A DNA stretch of 64,000 bases from Planctomycetota bacterium (GTDB taxonomy: Bacteria > Planctomycetota > J058 > JAJDCP01), in NCBI GenBank assembly GCA_029260765.1, contig JAJDCP010000168.1, positions 1 through 64,000 on the forward strand. Reading direction: 5' to 3'. Under the pieces are notes generated by a model. The model did not search any database and had not been told where the DNA came from. It worked only from the letters and a program-made list of their open reading frames with translations. Every line of letters begins with the position of its first letter. The stretch's first letter is position 1. Positions 43,085 through 51,521 of the stretch are shown one piece after another. A program made the translations under genes and the position numbers.

Positions 43085-43666
43085 TCAGTTCGGTGTGGCG
43101 AGGAAGGGAAAAGAGGCGGATCCGAGCGCCCCGGTCTGGCCGACGAGGCGTTTGTGGCCCGGCTGCGCGGCATTCCCACTGACGCCCTCGTAGCCAACGT
43201 TGTCTTGCACCTGTGCGCCGACCAGGACGGTCAGGGTGATGTCGATCACGTCGTCCTCGAGCTTGCGCCCGCCCGTCGGACTGCCCGAGCTGTTGAAGGC
43301 AAAGCTGTAGGCGGCGCTCGCCACGGGAATCGTCAGGCTCCCATCGACCCGCATGACATCAGGCAGGAAGGCACCGGCGATGTCCCCTGCGTTGACGTTG
43401 TCGCTTCCATCGAGCAGGTCCACGGCGTCGAGGGTGGCGACGACTTCGGTGCGGACCGGAGCCGCGGCGCTGCCGAGATCCTCCGAAGGCGCGATGCTAT
43501 TGAACGCGAGCAGGAAGTCATTGGTCGTGACCAGTCCCTCGTTGATGCCCGGACGTGCCAGACGCTCGACCTGTGTAAAAGCCTCGCCGCCGGAGCCACT
43601 GCCGCTGTTCTGGTTGCAGCCCAGGAACACAAGGACGACGCCCGAAAAGATCAGTGAGTTGCGCAT
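43085..43666 (-). CDS. DUF4331 C-terminal-part lipoprotein
   Basis: A 193-residue lipoprotein: signal peptide with lipobox FLGC, a Ser/Gly linker, then VERLARPGINEGLVTTNDFLLAFN, which matches the C-terminal half of DUF4331 proteins (typically a GRPLVNE-like motif followed by a D-x-F-N). ATG 43666 has AGGAGG seven bases ahead and lies three bases after the stop of the gene carrying the N-terminal half. A single DUF4331 chain has thus been divided over two exported proteins. Function of the family is not known; it is secreted and often lies near ECF sigma genes. Confidence 0.8.
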   Translation of the reverse strand: MRNSLIFSGVVLVFLGCNQNSGSGSGGEAFTQVERLARPGINEGLVTTNDFLLAFNSIAPSEDLGSAAAPVRTEVVATLDAVDLLDGSDNVNAGDIAGAFLPDVMRVDGSLTIPVASAAYSFAFNSSGSPTGGRKLEDDVIDITLTVLVGAQVQDNVGYEGVSGNAAQPGHKRLVGQTGALGSASFPFLATPN

Positions 43667-43669
43667 CGA

Positions 43670-44443
43670 TCAACCTCCTGGAGTGAGTTGCGTGGGAACG
43701 AAGATGGTCTCCCAGACGTCGAACACCCGGCTGCTGCCCGAGCCCTGCAGGAACTCGATCGGCACCCGCACGACCACGGTGTTCACGTTGTAGCCCGCCG
43801 CGAAGTCGACGGCGTCTGGCGCCGCTCTGAAATTGACGGATGGCCCGGTTCCCAGCGCCCCGGCACGCACACGGAAGAACTGTTCGACATCGAAGAAGAA
43901 GGGATCCTCACGCAAACCCGCGAAGACCGTCAATTCGTGGCCATCGAGGGTCACACTGTTGTTCGTGAAGCTGTCATTGCTCGAAGCAGCCAGAGACGTC
44001 GTGAGGATGCTCCCTCCAGAGGTCGTGGTGGTGGCGGTATGGGTCTGGTTGCCCTCGACAGCGGTCACCGTGATGGCCTGCGCACCGGTGGCGTTGGGGC
44101 TGTCGAATTCGAAGCGCAGAATCATGTCCGAGCTGCCGGTCGGCGAGGCGTCGACATCGGCTATGCGAGTGACGTGGAACTGGTAGCGGGCGCGCGTGCT
44201 GAAGAAATACTCCTGCCGTGCGACCGCGCGTTGGTTGACGTTCATGATGAAAATCATGTTGGTAGAGTCGGCGTCGACCCCGGTCTGCCAGTCTTCGCGG
44301 AAGACGTACAGGTCGGTCAGGCCCAGATTTCGTGCTTTGAGGTCGTTTTCGCCATCGTCGTGGTCCGACGCGCTGACCCCGAAAAAGCAGGCGGTGATGC
44401 CCAGGACAACCGCAATCGCGACGAGAAGGTAACGTGAGAGCAT
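43670..44443 (-). CDS. DUF4331 N-terminal-part secreted protein
   Basis: A 258-residue exported protein with signal peptide LLVAIAVVLGITACFFGVSA, then SDHDDGENDLKARNLGLTDLYVFRE, the DUF4331 opening (D-x-T/S-D-x-Y-x-F-R). Beta-rich repeats follow, including ARYQFHVTRI and DVEQFFRVRAG. ATG 44443 is placed behind GGAGGA; the frame opens 72 codons upstream without support. It heads an operon with the C-terminal half and a TPR protein. A divergent ECF sigma factor gene shares the 268-base upstream region, suggesting that sigma factor controls this operon. Confidence 0.85.
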   Translation of the reverse strand: MLSRYLLVAIAVVLGITACFFGVSASDHDDGENDLKARNLGLTDLYVFREDWQTGVDADSTNMIFIMNVNQRAVARQEYFFSTRARYQFHVTRIADVDASPTGSSDMILRFEFDSPNATGAQAITVTAVEGNQTHTATTTTSGGSILTTSLAASSNDSFTNNSVTLDGHELTVFAGLREDPFFFDVEQFFRVRAGALGTGPSVNFRAAPDAVDFAAGYNVNTVVVRVPIEFLQGSGSSRVFDVWETIFVPTQLTPGG

Positions 44444-44711
44444 AAGGATCCTCCGTGCATGCTCGCTCTGTCGAAAAGACAGGAAGCCACCCCACCTACG
44501 GAGCTCCTCTGCAGACGGATGCAGGCGCGGAGATTTCTTTTTTGCATCCTTCCGCCGCCTGATTCCGCAATACGGGCAGTCACAAACGCGGGTTGGATCG
44601 ATGGCTCGATTCTCGCTCAGGCACTCCGGCAGGCCGGGGTCGCTGCCCAACCACAGCATCCGCCCCAGGCTTCGCCACCCGCACGGCCTTTGTGCTAGAC
44701 TTCCAGGCAGG

Positions 44712-45305
44712 ATGGCAGGGGGAGCTCGGGCCTCGATGGGCGCAGAGCCAGAAAATCAGAGCCCGCGCGACTTGCTCGCCTCGTTGGCGCGGGGAGAAAA
44801 CGAGGCGTTGACCCAGCTGTACCGGGTGCTCGGTCCGCAGGTCCTCGGCGTAGCCCGCAGGTTGCTCGGAGGACTGGCGGAAGCGGAGGACCTGACGCAA
44901 GAGATCTTCCTCGAAGTCTGGGAACGGGCTGCCCGCTACGACCCCCAGCGAGGCAGTCCACGCTGCTGGGTGCTGCAGATCGTCAGAAGCCGCGCCATCG
45001 ACCGGCTGCGCGCGAGACGCGCAAGGCAGAAGAGAGACCGTGCGGTCGGAGCCGACCAGTATGCAGCGCCCACGCCTCCCGAAGCCAGGGCCTGCCAGCA
45101 CGAGCAGCGTTCGCGCCTGCGGCGGGCTATCGAAGAGCTGAACCCTGTGCGCAAGAACGTGCTGCAACTCTGTTACTTCGAAGGGTTGGCCCAGATCGAG
45201 GTTGCTGGCCGCCTGGAGATGCCCCTCGGCACGGTCAAGAGCCACGTGCGCCGCGGTCTGGCTGAGCTGCGAACGCTACTGGAATCGGAGGTGCCGCATG
45301 GCTGA
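44712..45305 (+). CDS. ECF sigma-70 family RNA polymerase sigma factor
   Basis: A 197-residue ECF sigma factor. Region 2 (YRVLGPQVLGVARRLLGGLAEAEDLTQEIFLEVWERAARYDP, then WVLQIVRSRAIDRLRARR) and region 4 (NPVRKNVLQLCYFEGLAQIEVAGRLEMPLGTVKSHVRRGL) are both complete, and regions 1.1 and 3 are absent. ATG 44712 gives a typical N-terminus; ATG 44736, 24 bases later, is an alternative behind GGGGGAG. Its last eight bases overlap the anti-sigma gene. The likely targets are its own operon and the divergent DUF4331 operon. Confidence 0.95.
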   Translation: MAGGARASMGAEPENQSPRDLLASLARGENEALTQLYRVLGPQVLGVARRLLGGLAEAEDLTQEIFLEVWERAARYDPQRGSPRCWVLQIVRSRAIDRLRARRARQKRDRAVGADQYAAPTPPEARACQHEQRSRLRRAIEELNPVRKNVLQLCYFEGLAQIEVAGRLEMPLGTVKSHVRRGLAELRTLLESEVPHG

Positions 45306-46179
45306 GACACCCGCCTGCCGCTTCTTCGCGGATTGTTCGGCCTGGGCTCTTGGAATCCTCGCAGCCGCTGAGCGAGCCAGCTTTGAACAGCACCTGCTCG
45401 GCTGCGATGGCTGCCGTCGCGAGTGCCGCGCGTTGGGTGAGAGCTTGAGCAGCTTTGAGGAGCCCGAGTCCTTGCCGGAAGGCAGCCTGGCGAGTTTCGA
45501 GGCGCGCTGGGCACGCAGGCAGCGTTGCCGAAACCAGGATTCCATCATTCTGTTCGCGGAGTGCTTGCAGCGGGACTTCATGGCGCTCGCCATCGAACAG
45601 CCGTCAGCCTACTACGTCGGTGCCGAGGCCTCTCTCCGCTTGCTGGGGGCAGACCCCGAGTGTGGGCCGATGGCCGAGATGCTCACGGCCTACGCCGATG
45701 CGCTGAAGCCTTCGGGGCGGCACAGCCTGGTCCACGTCATCGACATCCACTACGAAACCGAGAGCGCGTACGTCAAGCAGCATTTCGCGGAGCTTCTGCC
45801 GCACTGCGTGGCCGGGACTCCTGGGGCGTGCGTGCTTCCAGCGGCGCGCAAGACCTGGCACCTACCGAACACCTTCCACGCCGAGCTCGAGTCGCTGGTC
45901 GGCGATCAGGTCGGGCAGACGGTGCGGCAGGCCCTTTGTGGCAGCAGTGACCCCACGCGGGCGAAACTCGGCTTCATCGGGGCTGCCAATGACTTCAACA
46001 TCGGCTACCACATCAGCGTGGCTGCCAAGCTCGGTGCGCGCATCGCGGTATGTGAAGCGCTGAGCACCAACAGCCTGAAGGCACAAGCTGAGCCTGCTCT
46101 CAAGCAGCTGCAGAAACGCTTCGGGATCGAGCTGATCCCTGATGCTGCGGCCTTCATGGCGTGGCTGGAGCTCGGTTGA
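45298..46179 (+). CDS. Zinc-finger anti-sigma factor fused to an isochorismatase-like pseudoenzyme
   Basis: A 293-residue soluble protein. An N-terminal ZAS-type zinc finger (H32-x3-C36-x2-C39) is the part that binds ECF sigma factors. Residues about 78-291 are a cysteine-hydrolase (isochorismatase/nicotinamidase) fold: ILFAECLQRDFM with the Asp, HVIDIHYETE, and HCVAGTPGACVLPA, a hallmark of the family. The nucleophile loop GFIGAANDFNIGYHISVA has no Cys, so catalysis is unlikely, and I infer a ligand-sensing role. There is no transmembrane helix, unlike most anti-sigma factors. The gene overlaps the sigma gene by eight bases. Confidence 0.88.
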   Translation: MAETPACRFFADCSAWALGILAAAERASFEQHLLGCDGCRRECRALGESLSSFEEPESLPEGSLASFEARWARRQRCRNQDSIILFAECLQRDFMALAIEQPSAYYVGAEASLRLLGADPECGPMAEMLTAYADALKPSGRHSLVHVIDIHYETESAYVKQHFAELLPHCVAGTPGACVLPAARKTWHLPNTFHAELESLVGDQVGQTVRQALCGSSDPTRAKLGFIGAANDFNIGYHISVAAKLGARIAVCEALSTNSLKAQAEPALKQLQKRFGIELIPDAAAFMAWLELG

Positions 46180-46252
46180 GGTCCGCAGCCACGGGCAACC
46201 GTGCACCAGAACTGCCAGACACCGGTCCCATAGTCCGAAAAGGAGTCCTGCC

Positions 46253-46729
46253 ATGCGACTGATCCTCGTCCGTCACGGCCTGGCGGCAGCCAAGTCTGAT
46301 GACCCGCAGCGCCCCCTGACCCGCACAGGGCGTCAACAGCTGGCGCGGCTGGCGTTGTTCCTGGCTGGAACCGGCCTGGAGCCCGTGCGCATCGCCCACA
46401 GCGGCAAGCTGCGCGCACAACAAACGGCCGAGATGTTGGCTGCCTGCTTCGACCGACCGCCCCCGCTCAGCATCGAGCCCGACCTGGCGCCGAACGCTGC
46501 GCCGGAATCGCTGGCGCAGGCCTGCGCCGACTGGCACGAAGACACCATCCTGGTCGGCCACCTCCCTCACCTCGCGCGGTTGGCGGCGCTTCTACTGCTG
46601 GGGAATGCGGCAGAAGAGCTCTTCCACATACAGGCGGCCACGGCCCTGTTCTTGGTGCGCAAGGATGGCCGCATGTGGGTCGAGTGTATGGTGCCAGGCT
46701 CCATGCTGGCAGCCGTCGACGCAGACTAA
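46253..46729 (+). CDS. sixA: Phosphohistidine phosphatase SixA
   Basis: A 158-residue histidine phosphatase of SixA type and length. It has the RHG catalytic motif in LILVRHGLAAAKSDDPQRPLT, PVRIAHSGKLRAQQTAEML with the conserved Arg, and the second His in TILVGHLPHLARL. SixA removes phosphate from HPt phosphohistidines. ATG 46253 is preceded by AGGAG eight bases upstream. It follows the anti-sigma gene by 73 bases and may be in the same transcript. Confidence 0.93.
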   Translation: MRLILVRHGLAAAKSDDPQRPLTRTGRQQLARLALFLAGTGLEPVRIAHSGKLRAQQTAEMLAACFDRPPPLSIEPDLAPNAAPESLAQACADWHEDTILVGHLPHLARLAALLLLGNAAEELFHIQAATALFLVRKDGRMWVECMVPGSMLAAVDAD

Positions 46730-46781
46730 GTCCGCTTGCATTTCGGGTCAGGAACCGTCAGCATGTTGGCTCGGAGGGAGC

Positions 46782-47534
46782 ATGGACCTACGCGAGCTGC
46801 CCGCGCAGAACGGCGCCCACCGCCATCCCTGGGAGACTGCCCGCGCCAAGGCGCTGGTGCACATTCTTCGCAGCATAGACCTGCCCCGAGGCCTCACGGT
46901 CCTCGACGTGGGATGCGGTGATGGCTATTGCGGCCAGACCCTGCGTGAGGCGCTGAGTTTTGCGCGCCTGACAGGTATCGACATCGAGCTCGATGACACA
47001 GCCTGCGCCCAGCCAAACTCGGCGCTGGGAGGTTTGCGCTACCTCAACGACCCAGCGGCCGTAGAGGGACACTTTGATCTGCTCCTGCTGCTCGATGTGC
47101 TCGAGCATGTCGAGGACGATGCAGGCTTTCTCAGCAAGCAGGTCGATGCCCACCTGGCCCGCGACGGCCTGGCGTTGATCACCGTGCCCGCCTTCCAGCA
47201 GCTCTTCTGCCGGCACGACACCTTCCTCCGGCACGTCCGCCGTTACAGCCTCTCCCAGCTGCGCACGCTGACCGAAGAGGCAGGCCTGGAGCTGGTCCGC
47301 GGGGGCTACCTGTTCGGTTCACTGCTACTCCCGCGCGCCTTCACTGTGCTGCGCGAGCGACTCTGGCCGAATGGGTTCGCGGAGCAGGAGGGTCTCGGTG
47401 GTTGGCAAGGGGGCCGCTTGGCGACACGTGCATTCGAGACCTTGTTTGAGCTCGACAACCGCTGGATGCTGGCGCTGGGCAAGCACCTGGCCCTACCTGG
47501 GCTGTCGGGATGGGCACTATGCCGCAAACGCTGA
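46782..47534 (+). CDS. Class I SAM-dependent methyltransferase
   Basis: A 250-residue methyltransferase. Motif I LTVLDVGCGDGYCGQTL, acidic strand 2 LTGIDIELDD, and FDLLLLLDVLEHVEDDAGFL with GLALITVPAF form a complete Rossmann SAM fold of the UbiG/Methyltransf_11 kind; the C-terminal arm is hydrophobic. ATG 46782 sits directly behind GGAGGGAG. The substrate is probably a lipid-linked or sugar intermediate, since the next gene, overlapping by 25 bases, is a glycosyltransferase. Confidence 0.92.
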   Translation: MDLRELPAQNGAHRHPWETARAKALVHILRSIDLPRGLTVLDVGCGDGYCGQTLREALSFARLTGIDIELDDTACAQPNSALGGLRYLNDPAAVEGHFDLLLLLDVLEHVEDDAGFLSKQVDAHLARDGLALITVPAFQQLFCRHDTFLRHVRRYSLSQLRTLTEEAGLELVRGGYLFGSLLLPRAFTVLRERLWPNGFAEQEGLGGWQGGRLATRAFETLFELDNRWMLALGKHLALPGLSGWALCRKR

Positions 47535-48247
47535 TCGTCATCCCCTGCTTCGATGAACTGAAGCGCCTCCGGCGGGAACCCTTTGTGGCTGCGCTCGACG
47601 CGGACCCGGCCCTGTCCTTCGTGTTCGTTGACGATGGCAGCAAGGACGGGACTGCGGCGCTCCTGACCGAATGGAAGGCTCGCGATCCCGAGCGGATCGA
47701 CGTCTTGCAGCTCGAGCGCAATCGAGGCAAAGCCGAGGCCGTACGACGCGGCATGTTGCACTGCACTGAACGCCGCGACTGCAGCTTCTGCGGGTATTGG
47801 GATGCGGACCTCGCCACGCCCTTGTCGCATATCGCAGAGTTTCGCGAGCTGCTCGAAACCAGCGGCGCGTCGATGGCTCTGGGCGCGCGCGTGCAGCTAC
47901 TCGGCAGGAATATCCGGCGCACGTTGGCCCGCCACTATCTGGGCCGGATCTTCGCGAGCGTGGTCAGCCTGACTTTGCGTTTGCCCGTCTACGACACGCA
48001 GTGCGGTGCCAAGCTCTTCCGCGTCGACGACGTGTTGCGGGACGTGCTGGCGCGACCGTTCACCTCCCGCTGGATCTTCGACGTCGAGATCATGGCACGC
48101 TACCACAAGCACCTGGGGGCTGGATTTGCAGTCGAGATTCCCCTGCAGTCGTGGCAGGACGTCTCAGGCTCGAAGTTGAAACCCAGCGACTTTGTCTCCA
48201 GCGGACTCGACTTCCTGCGCATCTTGCGCCAAACCTACCTGCGTTGA
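47510..48247 (+). CDS. Family 2 glycosyltransferase (dolichol-phosphate-type)
   Basis: A 245-residue GT-A enzyme. It has TLIVIPCFDELKRL, FVFVDDGSKDGTAALL, ERNRGKAEAVRRGM, GYWDADLATPL with the metal-binding D-x-D, then YDTQCGAKLFR and SRWIFDVEI, as in polyprenyl-phosphate glucosyl/mannosyl transferases. No membrane helices are visible, so it acts at the inner face of the membrane. ATG 47510 overlaps the methyltransferase gene; ATG 47519, behind GGGATGG, is an equal choice. The two enzymes probably modify one lipid-linked glycan. Confidence 0.92.
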   Translation: MGTMPQTLIVIPCFDELKRLRREPFVAALDADPALSFVFVDDGSKDGTAALLTEWKARDPERIDVLQLERNRGKAEAVRRGMLHCTERRDCSFCGYWDADLATPLSHIAEFRELLETSGASMALGARVQLLGRNIRRTLARHYLGRIFASVVSLTLRLPVYDTQCGAKLFRVDDVLRDVLARPFTSRWIFDVEIMARYHKHLGAGFAVEIPLQSWQDVSGSKLKPSDFVSSGLDFLRILRQTYLR

Positions 48248-48274
48248 GCGCAGGGCAGCTCTGGCGCGCAAGCT

Positions 48275-49045
48275 TCAATGCAACGCTTGCAGCACTCCTG
48301 CGAGGTTGTCGACGTGCAGGAAATGCCCCGCTGCGGCCACCGTTCGCGTCTCCGGGCAACCTGCGCGCATGAAGCGCTCATTGTCTGCCGCCGTGACATA
48401 GGGCGAAAGGGCGCCACGTATGCAGCGGACGCGCGGGCCGTGATGGGCGAGTACCGGCCAGAGATCGCGGCTGCTCATGCGATGAAAGAAGCGGTTGAGG
48501 GCTGGACGTTCGATCCGCCAGCGAAAGCCGGTGTTGCCGCGCTCGAGGCTCATCAGCAGCCAATCGGCCCGCGCCGCATCGATCACCGGCTCCCAGATCA
48601 GAGCTTCGCGCATGGCCGCTCGGCTGGGCGCCTGGTCCGGCGCGGCGAGCAGGCGGCTGAGCACGGCGGGTGTCTCGATGCGCCCGACGGGCCCGGGCGT
48701 GATGTCGAGCAGCGTCAACGAGGCCACGCGCTGCGGGGCCCGTTCGAGCATCGCCAGCCCCACGCGGCCGCCCAGTGAATGCCCGACAATCTCCACGGGC
48801 TGCTGCCAGCCGAGCCGGTCGAGCAACTCGAACACATCGTTGGCCTGGGTTTCCAGATTCCCGTCTTCAGGAAGGGGAGCCGAACGCCCGTGACCACGAA
48901 GATCGGGCAACAAGAAAAGGCGGGTTTCATCGCTCTCGTGCCAGACGCGGGCGAGACTCGACAGGTTGCGCCCCATGCCGAGAAAGCCGTGCAGCAGGAC
49001 GGTCCGACGGGTTCCGCAACCCCGTTCCAGGTAGGCGAGTTGGAT
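48275..49045 (-). CDS. Alpha/beta hydrolase, probable AUC start
   Basis: A 256-residue hydrolase. It has VLLHGFLGMGRNLSSLA (oxyanion), LPDLRGHGRS, nucleophile elbow IVGHSLGGRV, Asp in CIRGALSPYV and the catalytic His in AAGHFLHVDN, as in YbfF-like esterases. No ATG, GTG or TTG fits the family start. A TTG at 49108 would put a terminator hairpin inside the gene. The codon ATC at 49045 stands six bases behind GGAGGAG, and the family's first residue (M-x-L-x-Y) aligns with it. I therefore place the start there, with the caveat that AUC starts are very rare. Confidence 0.85.
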   Translation of the reverse strand: MQLAYLERGCGTRRTVLLHGFLGMGRNLSSLARVWHESDETRLFLLPDLRGHGRSAPLPEDGNLETQANDVFELLDRLGWQQPVEIVGHSLGGRVGLAMLERAPQRVASLTLLDITPGPVGRIETPAVLSRLLAAPDQAPSRAAMREALIWEPVIDAARADWLLMSLERGNTGFRWRIERPALNRFFHRMSSRDLWPVLAHHGPRVRCIRGALSPYVTAADNERFMRAGCPETRTVAAAGHFLHVDNLAGVLQALH

Positions 49046-49066
49046 GGCTGTCTCCTCCGTGGATGC

Positions 49067-49094
49067 AACAGGAGCGCCTGCCGGCGCTCCTGTT
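49067..49094 (-). terminator. Hairpin between protease operon and hydrolase gene
   Basis: A perfect 12-base stem (AACAGGAGCGCC with its complement) and a TGCC loop lie 32 bases after the stop of the last PDZ protease gene and just before the hydrolase ribosome site. The following T-run is short (TGTTG), so it may attenuate rather than end transcription. It argues against a hydrolase start at 49108. Confidence 0.6.
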
Positions 49095-49125
49095 TCGGGA
49101 TGGGGCAACGTTCACATTGGAGGCA

Positions 49126-50388
49126 CTAGCGACGTCCGCGCCGCAACAAGACCGCCTCGACCTCCACCACGTCACCATCCCGGAGGATGGTGATCTGCAG
49201 TGTGTCACCCACCTTGTGTCCGCGGATCGCTGCCGACACATCGACGATGCGGCGGACCGCGCGGCCGTCGATGGCCGTGATGATATCGCGCGGCTGCAGG
49301 CCTGCTTCCTCAGCAGCGGAGCCGGGTGTGACTTCTTCGATGACCACACCGTCGACATCTTCGGGCGGAGTGGAAGACATCTGGACGCCCAGGAAGGGAT
49401 CATCCTCGCCTACGTTCGGAAAAGAATCCTGGGTGGGGGTCAGCCGGCAGATCAACTCGAGGCGCTCTTCACCGCGTTGGATCACGAATGCCACGTCGGA
49501 GCTGGCCGGAATCGAGCCCAGGATGCCGTCGAGCCGGTTGGCGCTGTAGACATCCCGGCCGGCCGCCTGCAGGATCAGGTCACCGTCCTTGAAACCGGCG
49601 TCGCGCGCGTCGCCGTTGGCGCGGGTGACCTTGGCCGCTTGCACAGGCCGGGCATCTTCAAACCCCAGGCCGTCGATCTCGCCGTGGGCGACGTAGCCTC
49701 CACTCTTGAAGGCATCCATGAAATGGGCGATCTGGCTGGAGGCGATCGCATAGCCGACGCCCGTATTGATGCGGTTGCCAAAGCGCACGGCGATGCGCCC
49801 GTTGATACCAATCACCTCTCCGTCGAGGTTGATCAGCGGGCCACCGGAGTTGCCCGGATTGATCGGGGCGTCCGTCTGGATGCAGTCGGAGTAGCCGCCT
49901 TGATTGCGGTGCAGAGCGCTGACGATGCCGAGGGTGACCGTCGGTGTCGCGTCTTGCGAGAACAAGAAAGGGTTGCCCAGTGCGATCACCAACTCGCCTA
50001 CGTTCGTCTGCTCGGAATCTCCGAGCGGCAGGAAGGGCAGCTTCTCTTCGGCCTCGATCTTCAGCAACGTGATGTCCCCGAGGGCATCGCTACCGATCAT
50101 GGTGGCCAGATAGGCGCGACCGCCTTGCAGGTGTACCGTCCACTTCTCGCCGATGGGACGTTCCCCCGCGACGTGGTGATTGGTCAGCATGTAGCCGTCT
50201 TCAGAGATGACCACACCTGAACCGCCGCCGATCGCGACGAAGCAGGGCGAGATGCGCTCGACCAGGCGGACGAGGTCTTCTTCTAGAGCGGCAACGTTCT
50301 CGCTGACCTGGGCGGATGCCGATCCCGCGAAGACGAGCAAGCCCGTCAGCAGAACCGCGAGCATCCCTCTATGGGTGCGTTGTTCCAT
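49126..50388 (-). CDS. Trypsin-like serine protease with two PDZ domains (HtrA-like)
   Basis: A 420-residue periplasmic DegP/HtrA-type protease with an intact triad: H72 (LTNHHVAG), D105 (GDITLLKIE) and S181 (INPGNSGGPL). The signal peptide ends in GSASAQ. Two PDZ modules follow (about 245-330 and 340-415), the second with PGSAAEEAGLQPRDIITAIDG. It should degrade or chaperone misfolded envelope proteins. It is the third and only catalytically complete member of a same-strand operon of three protease-like genes, 15 bases after the second. Confidence 0.95.
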   Translation of the reverse strand: MEQRTHRGMLAVLLTGLLVFAGSASAQVSENVAALEEDLVRLVERISPCFVAIGGGSGVVISEDGYMLTNHHVAGERPIGEKWTVHLQGGRAYLATMIGSDALGDITLLKIEAEEKLPFLPLGDSEQTNVGELVIALGNPFLFSQDATPTVTLGIVSALHRNQGGYSDCIQTDAPINPGNSGGPLINLDGEVIGINGRIAVRFGNRINTGVGYAIASSQIAHFMDAFKSGGYVAHGEIDGLGFEDARPVQAAKVTRANGDARDAGFKDGDLILQAAGRDVYSANRLDGILGSIPASSDVAFVIQRGEERLELICRLTPTQDSFPNVGEDDPFLGVQMSSTPPEDVDGVVIEEVTPGSAAEEAGLQPRDIITAIDGRAVRRIVDVSAAIRGHKVGDTLQITILRDGDVVEVEAVLLRRGRR

Positions 50389-50403
50389 GATTGACTCCTT
50401 GTG

Positions 50404-51510
50404 CTAGTCTTCGTCCGGGTTGTCGGGAGAATCCGGCTGATCCGGCTGATCCGGTTCGTCCGGTTGATCCGGTTCGTCTGGCTGATCCGGTTCGTCCGGG
50501 GTCTCGGTCTCTGAGGGCCGCTCGCCCAAAACCACCTCGAGGACCAATGTCTGGTCGCCGCGAACCACGGTCAGCTTCAGGGCATCGCCGGGGTTCATCG
50601 CCTGCAGCACGCCGACGAGGATGAAGAAATCGGGGATGGCCTTGTCATCGACGGCGATGATCTTGTCACCGTCCTGCATGCCCGCAGCCTCGGCGGCCGT
50701 GCCTTCGATGACTTCAGCGATCGTGGCGCCATCGAGATCCGTGGCCGCCTGGTCGGGACGTACACCGAGGAATCCTCCACCCCGACGTTCGATGTCTGTG
50801 CCCTGCTTGAGCAGCTCGAGACTCGGCACGATCAGGGCGCTGGGTGCGAAGAAGCCGACGCCAGAGTTCTGGCCCTGCTCGGCTCCACCCCGAACCAGTG
50901 AGACGACGCCGAGCAGACGACCATGCAGGTCGACCACCGCGCCGCCCGCGTTGCCGAAGGTGACCAGCGCGTCGAGCTGATCGGCCTGACCACGCATGCG
51001 CTTGGTGGCGCTGACGATGCCGCAGGTGAGGCTGTAGCCGGTGAAACTGGTGCGGCCGACGGCGACCGCGAAACGTCCCACTTGCGACGCGACGCCCGCG
51101 TCGACCTGCACATACGGAAAACGTACGCCCTCAGCTTCGACCTGCAGCAGGGCGATGTCGAGGTTGAGGTCGACCGCGACCAGATGGGCTGCAAAAATGC
51201 GCCCGTCGGCCAGCTCGATCTCGATGCCGTTGAGCGTTCCGCTGACATTGTATTCACTGGTCAGGACCAGGCCGCTGGCATCGACCAGCACGCCCGAGAC
51301 CGACCCTTCGGGACGATTGTTGTAGGGATTGGCGTCTGGAGTCTCGGGCTCGCGGTCGACGGTGACGCGCACCACGGCCTGCTCGACCTTGTCGGCGGCT
51401 GCCTGGAAGGCCTTCGAGAGCTCGGACCAGGTCTTGGAATCCGCGCTTGCCGGTGCGGCCAGTAGTCCGCAGAGCAAGGCGATCCCCAGGATGGATCTGC
51501 TCGTGTGCAA
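50404..51510 (-). CDS. Inactive trypsin-like/PDZ pseudoprotease with acidic tail
   Basis: A 368-residue exported protein with the trypsin-like fold but no triad. The His region reads TSEYNVSG, and the serine loop reads TFGNAGGAV with Ala for Ser; only Asp (LDIALLQ) is left. One PDZ module (about 245-335) follows. The C-terminus is a tandem DEPDQP repeat, strongly acidic. I infer a regulator, ligand-binder or scaffold for the active protease encoded next, as in other protease/pseudoprotease pairs. Gaps of 11 and 15 bases to its neighbours show an operon. Confidence 0.9.
   Translation of the reverse strand: MHTSRSILGIALLCGLLAAPASADSKTWSELSKAFQAAADKVEQAVVRVTVDREPETPDANPYNNRPEGSVSGVLVDASGLVLTSEYNVSGTLNGIEIELADGRIFAAHLVAVDLNLDIALLQVEAEGVRFPYVQVDAGVASQVGRFAVAVGRTSFTGYSLTCGIVSATKRMRGQADQLDALVTFGNAGGAVVDLHGRLLGVVSLVRGGAEQGQNSGVGFFAPSALIVPSLELLKQGTDIERRGGGFLGVRPDQAATDLDGATIAEVIEGTAAEAAGMQDGDKIIAVDDKAIPDFFILVGVLQAMNPGDALKLTVVRGDQTLVLEVVLGERPSETETPDEPDQPDEPDQPDEPDQPDQPDSPDNPDED
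50407..50505 (-). repeat. DEPDQP-coding tandem repeat
   Basis: About ten copies of a degenerate nine-base unit (GATCAGCCG/GACGAACCG on the coding strand) encode the Pro-Asp-Glu/Gln tail of the pseudoprotease. Such runs can expand or shrink by slippage. The tail may bind calcium or act as a spacer. Confidence 0.75.
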
Positions 51511-51521
51511 GGGGTGCTCCT

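Noticed and set aside
41665..43182. 505-codon open frame opposite the TPR protein
   Set aside because: Shadow of the TPR gene; it would also read through the terminator hairpin at 41692-41721.
50407..50505. Possible CRISPR-like short repeats
   Set aside because: The nine-base units are in-frame codons of the DEPDQP tail without unique spacers.
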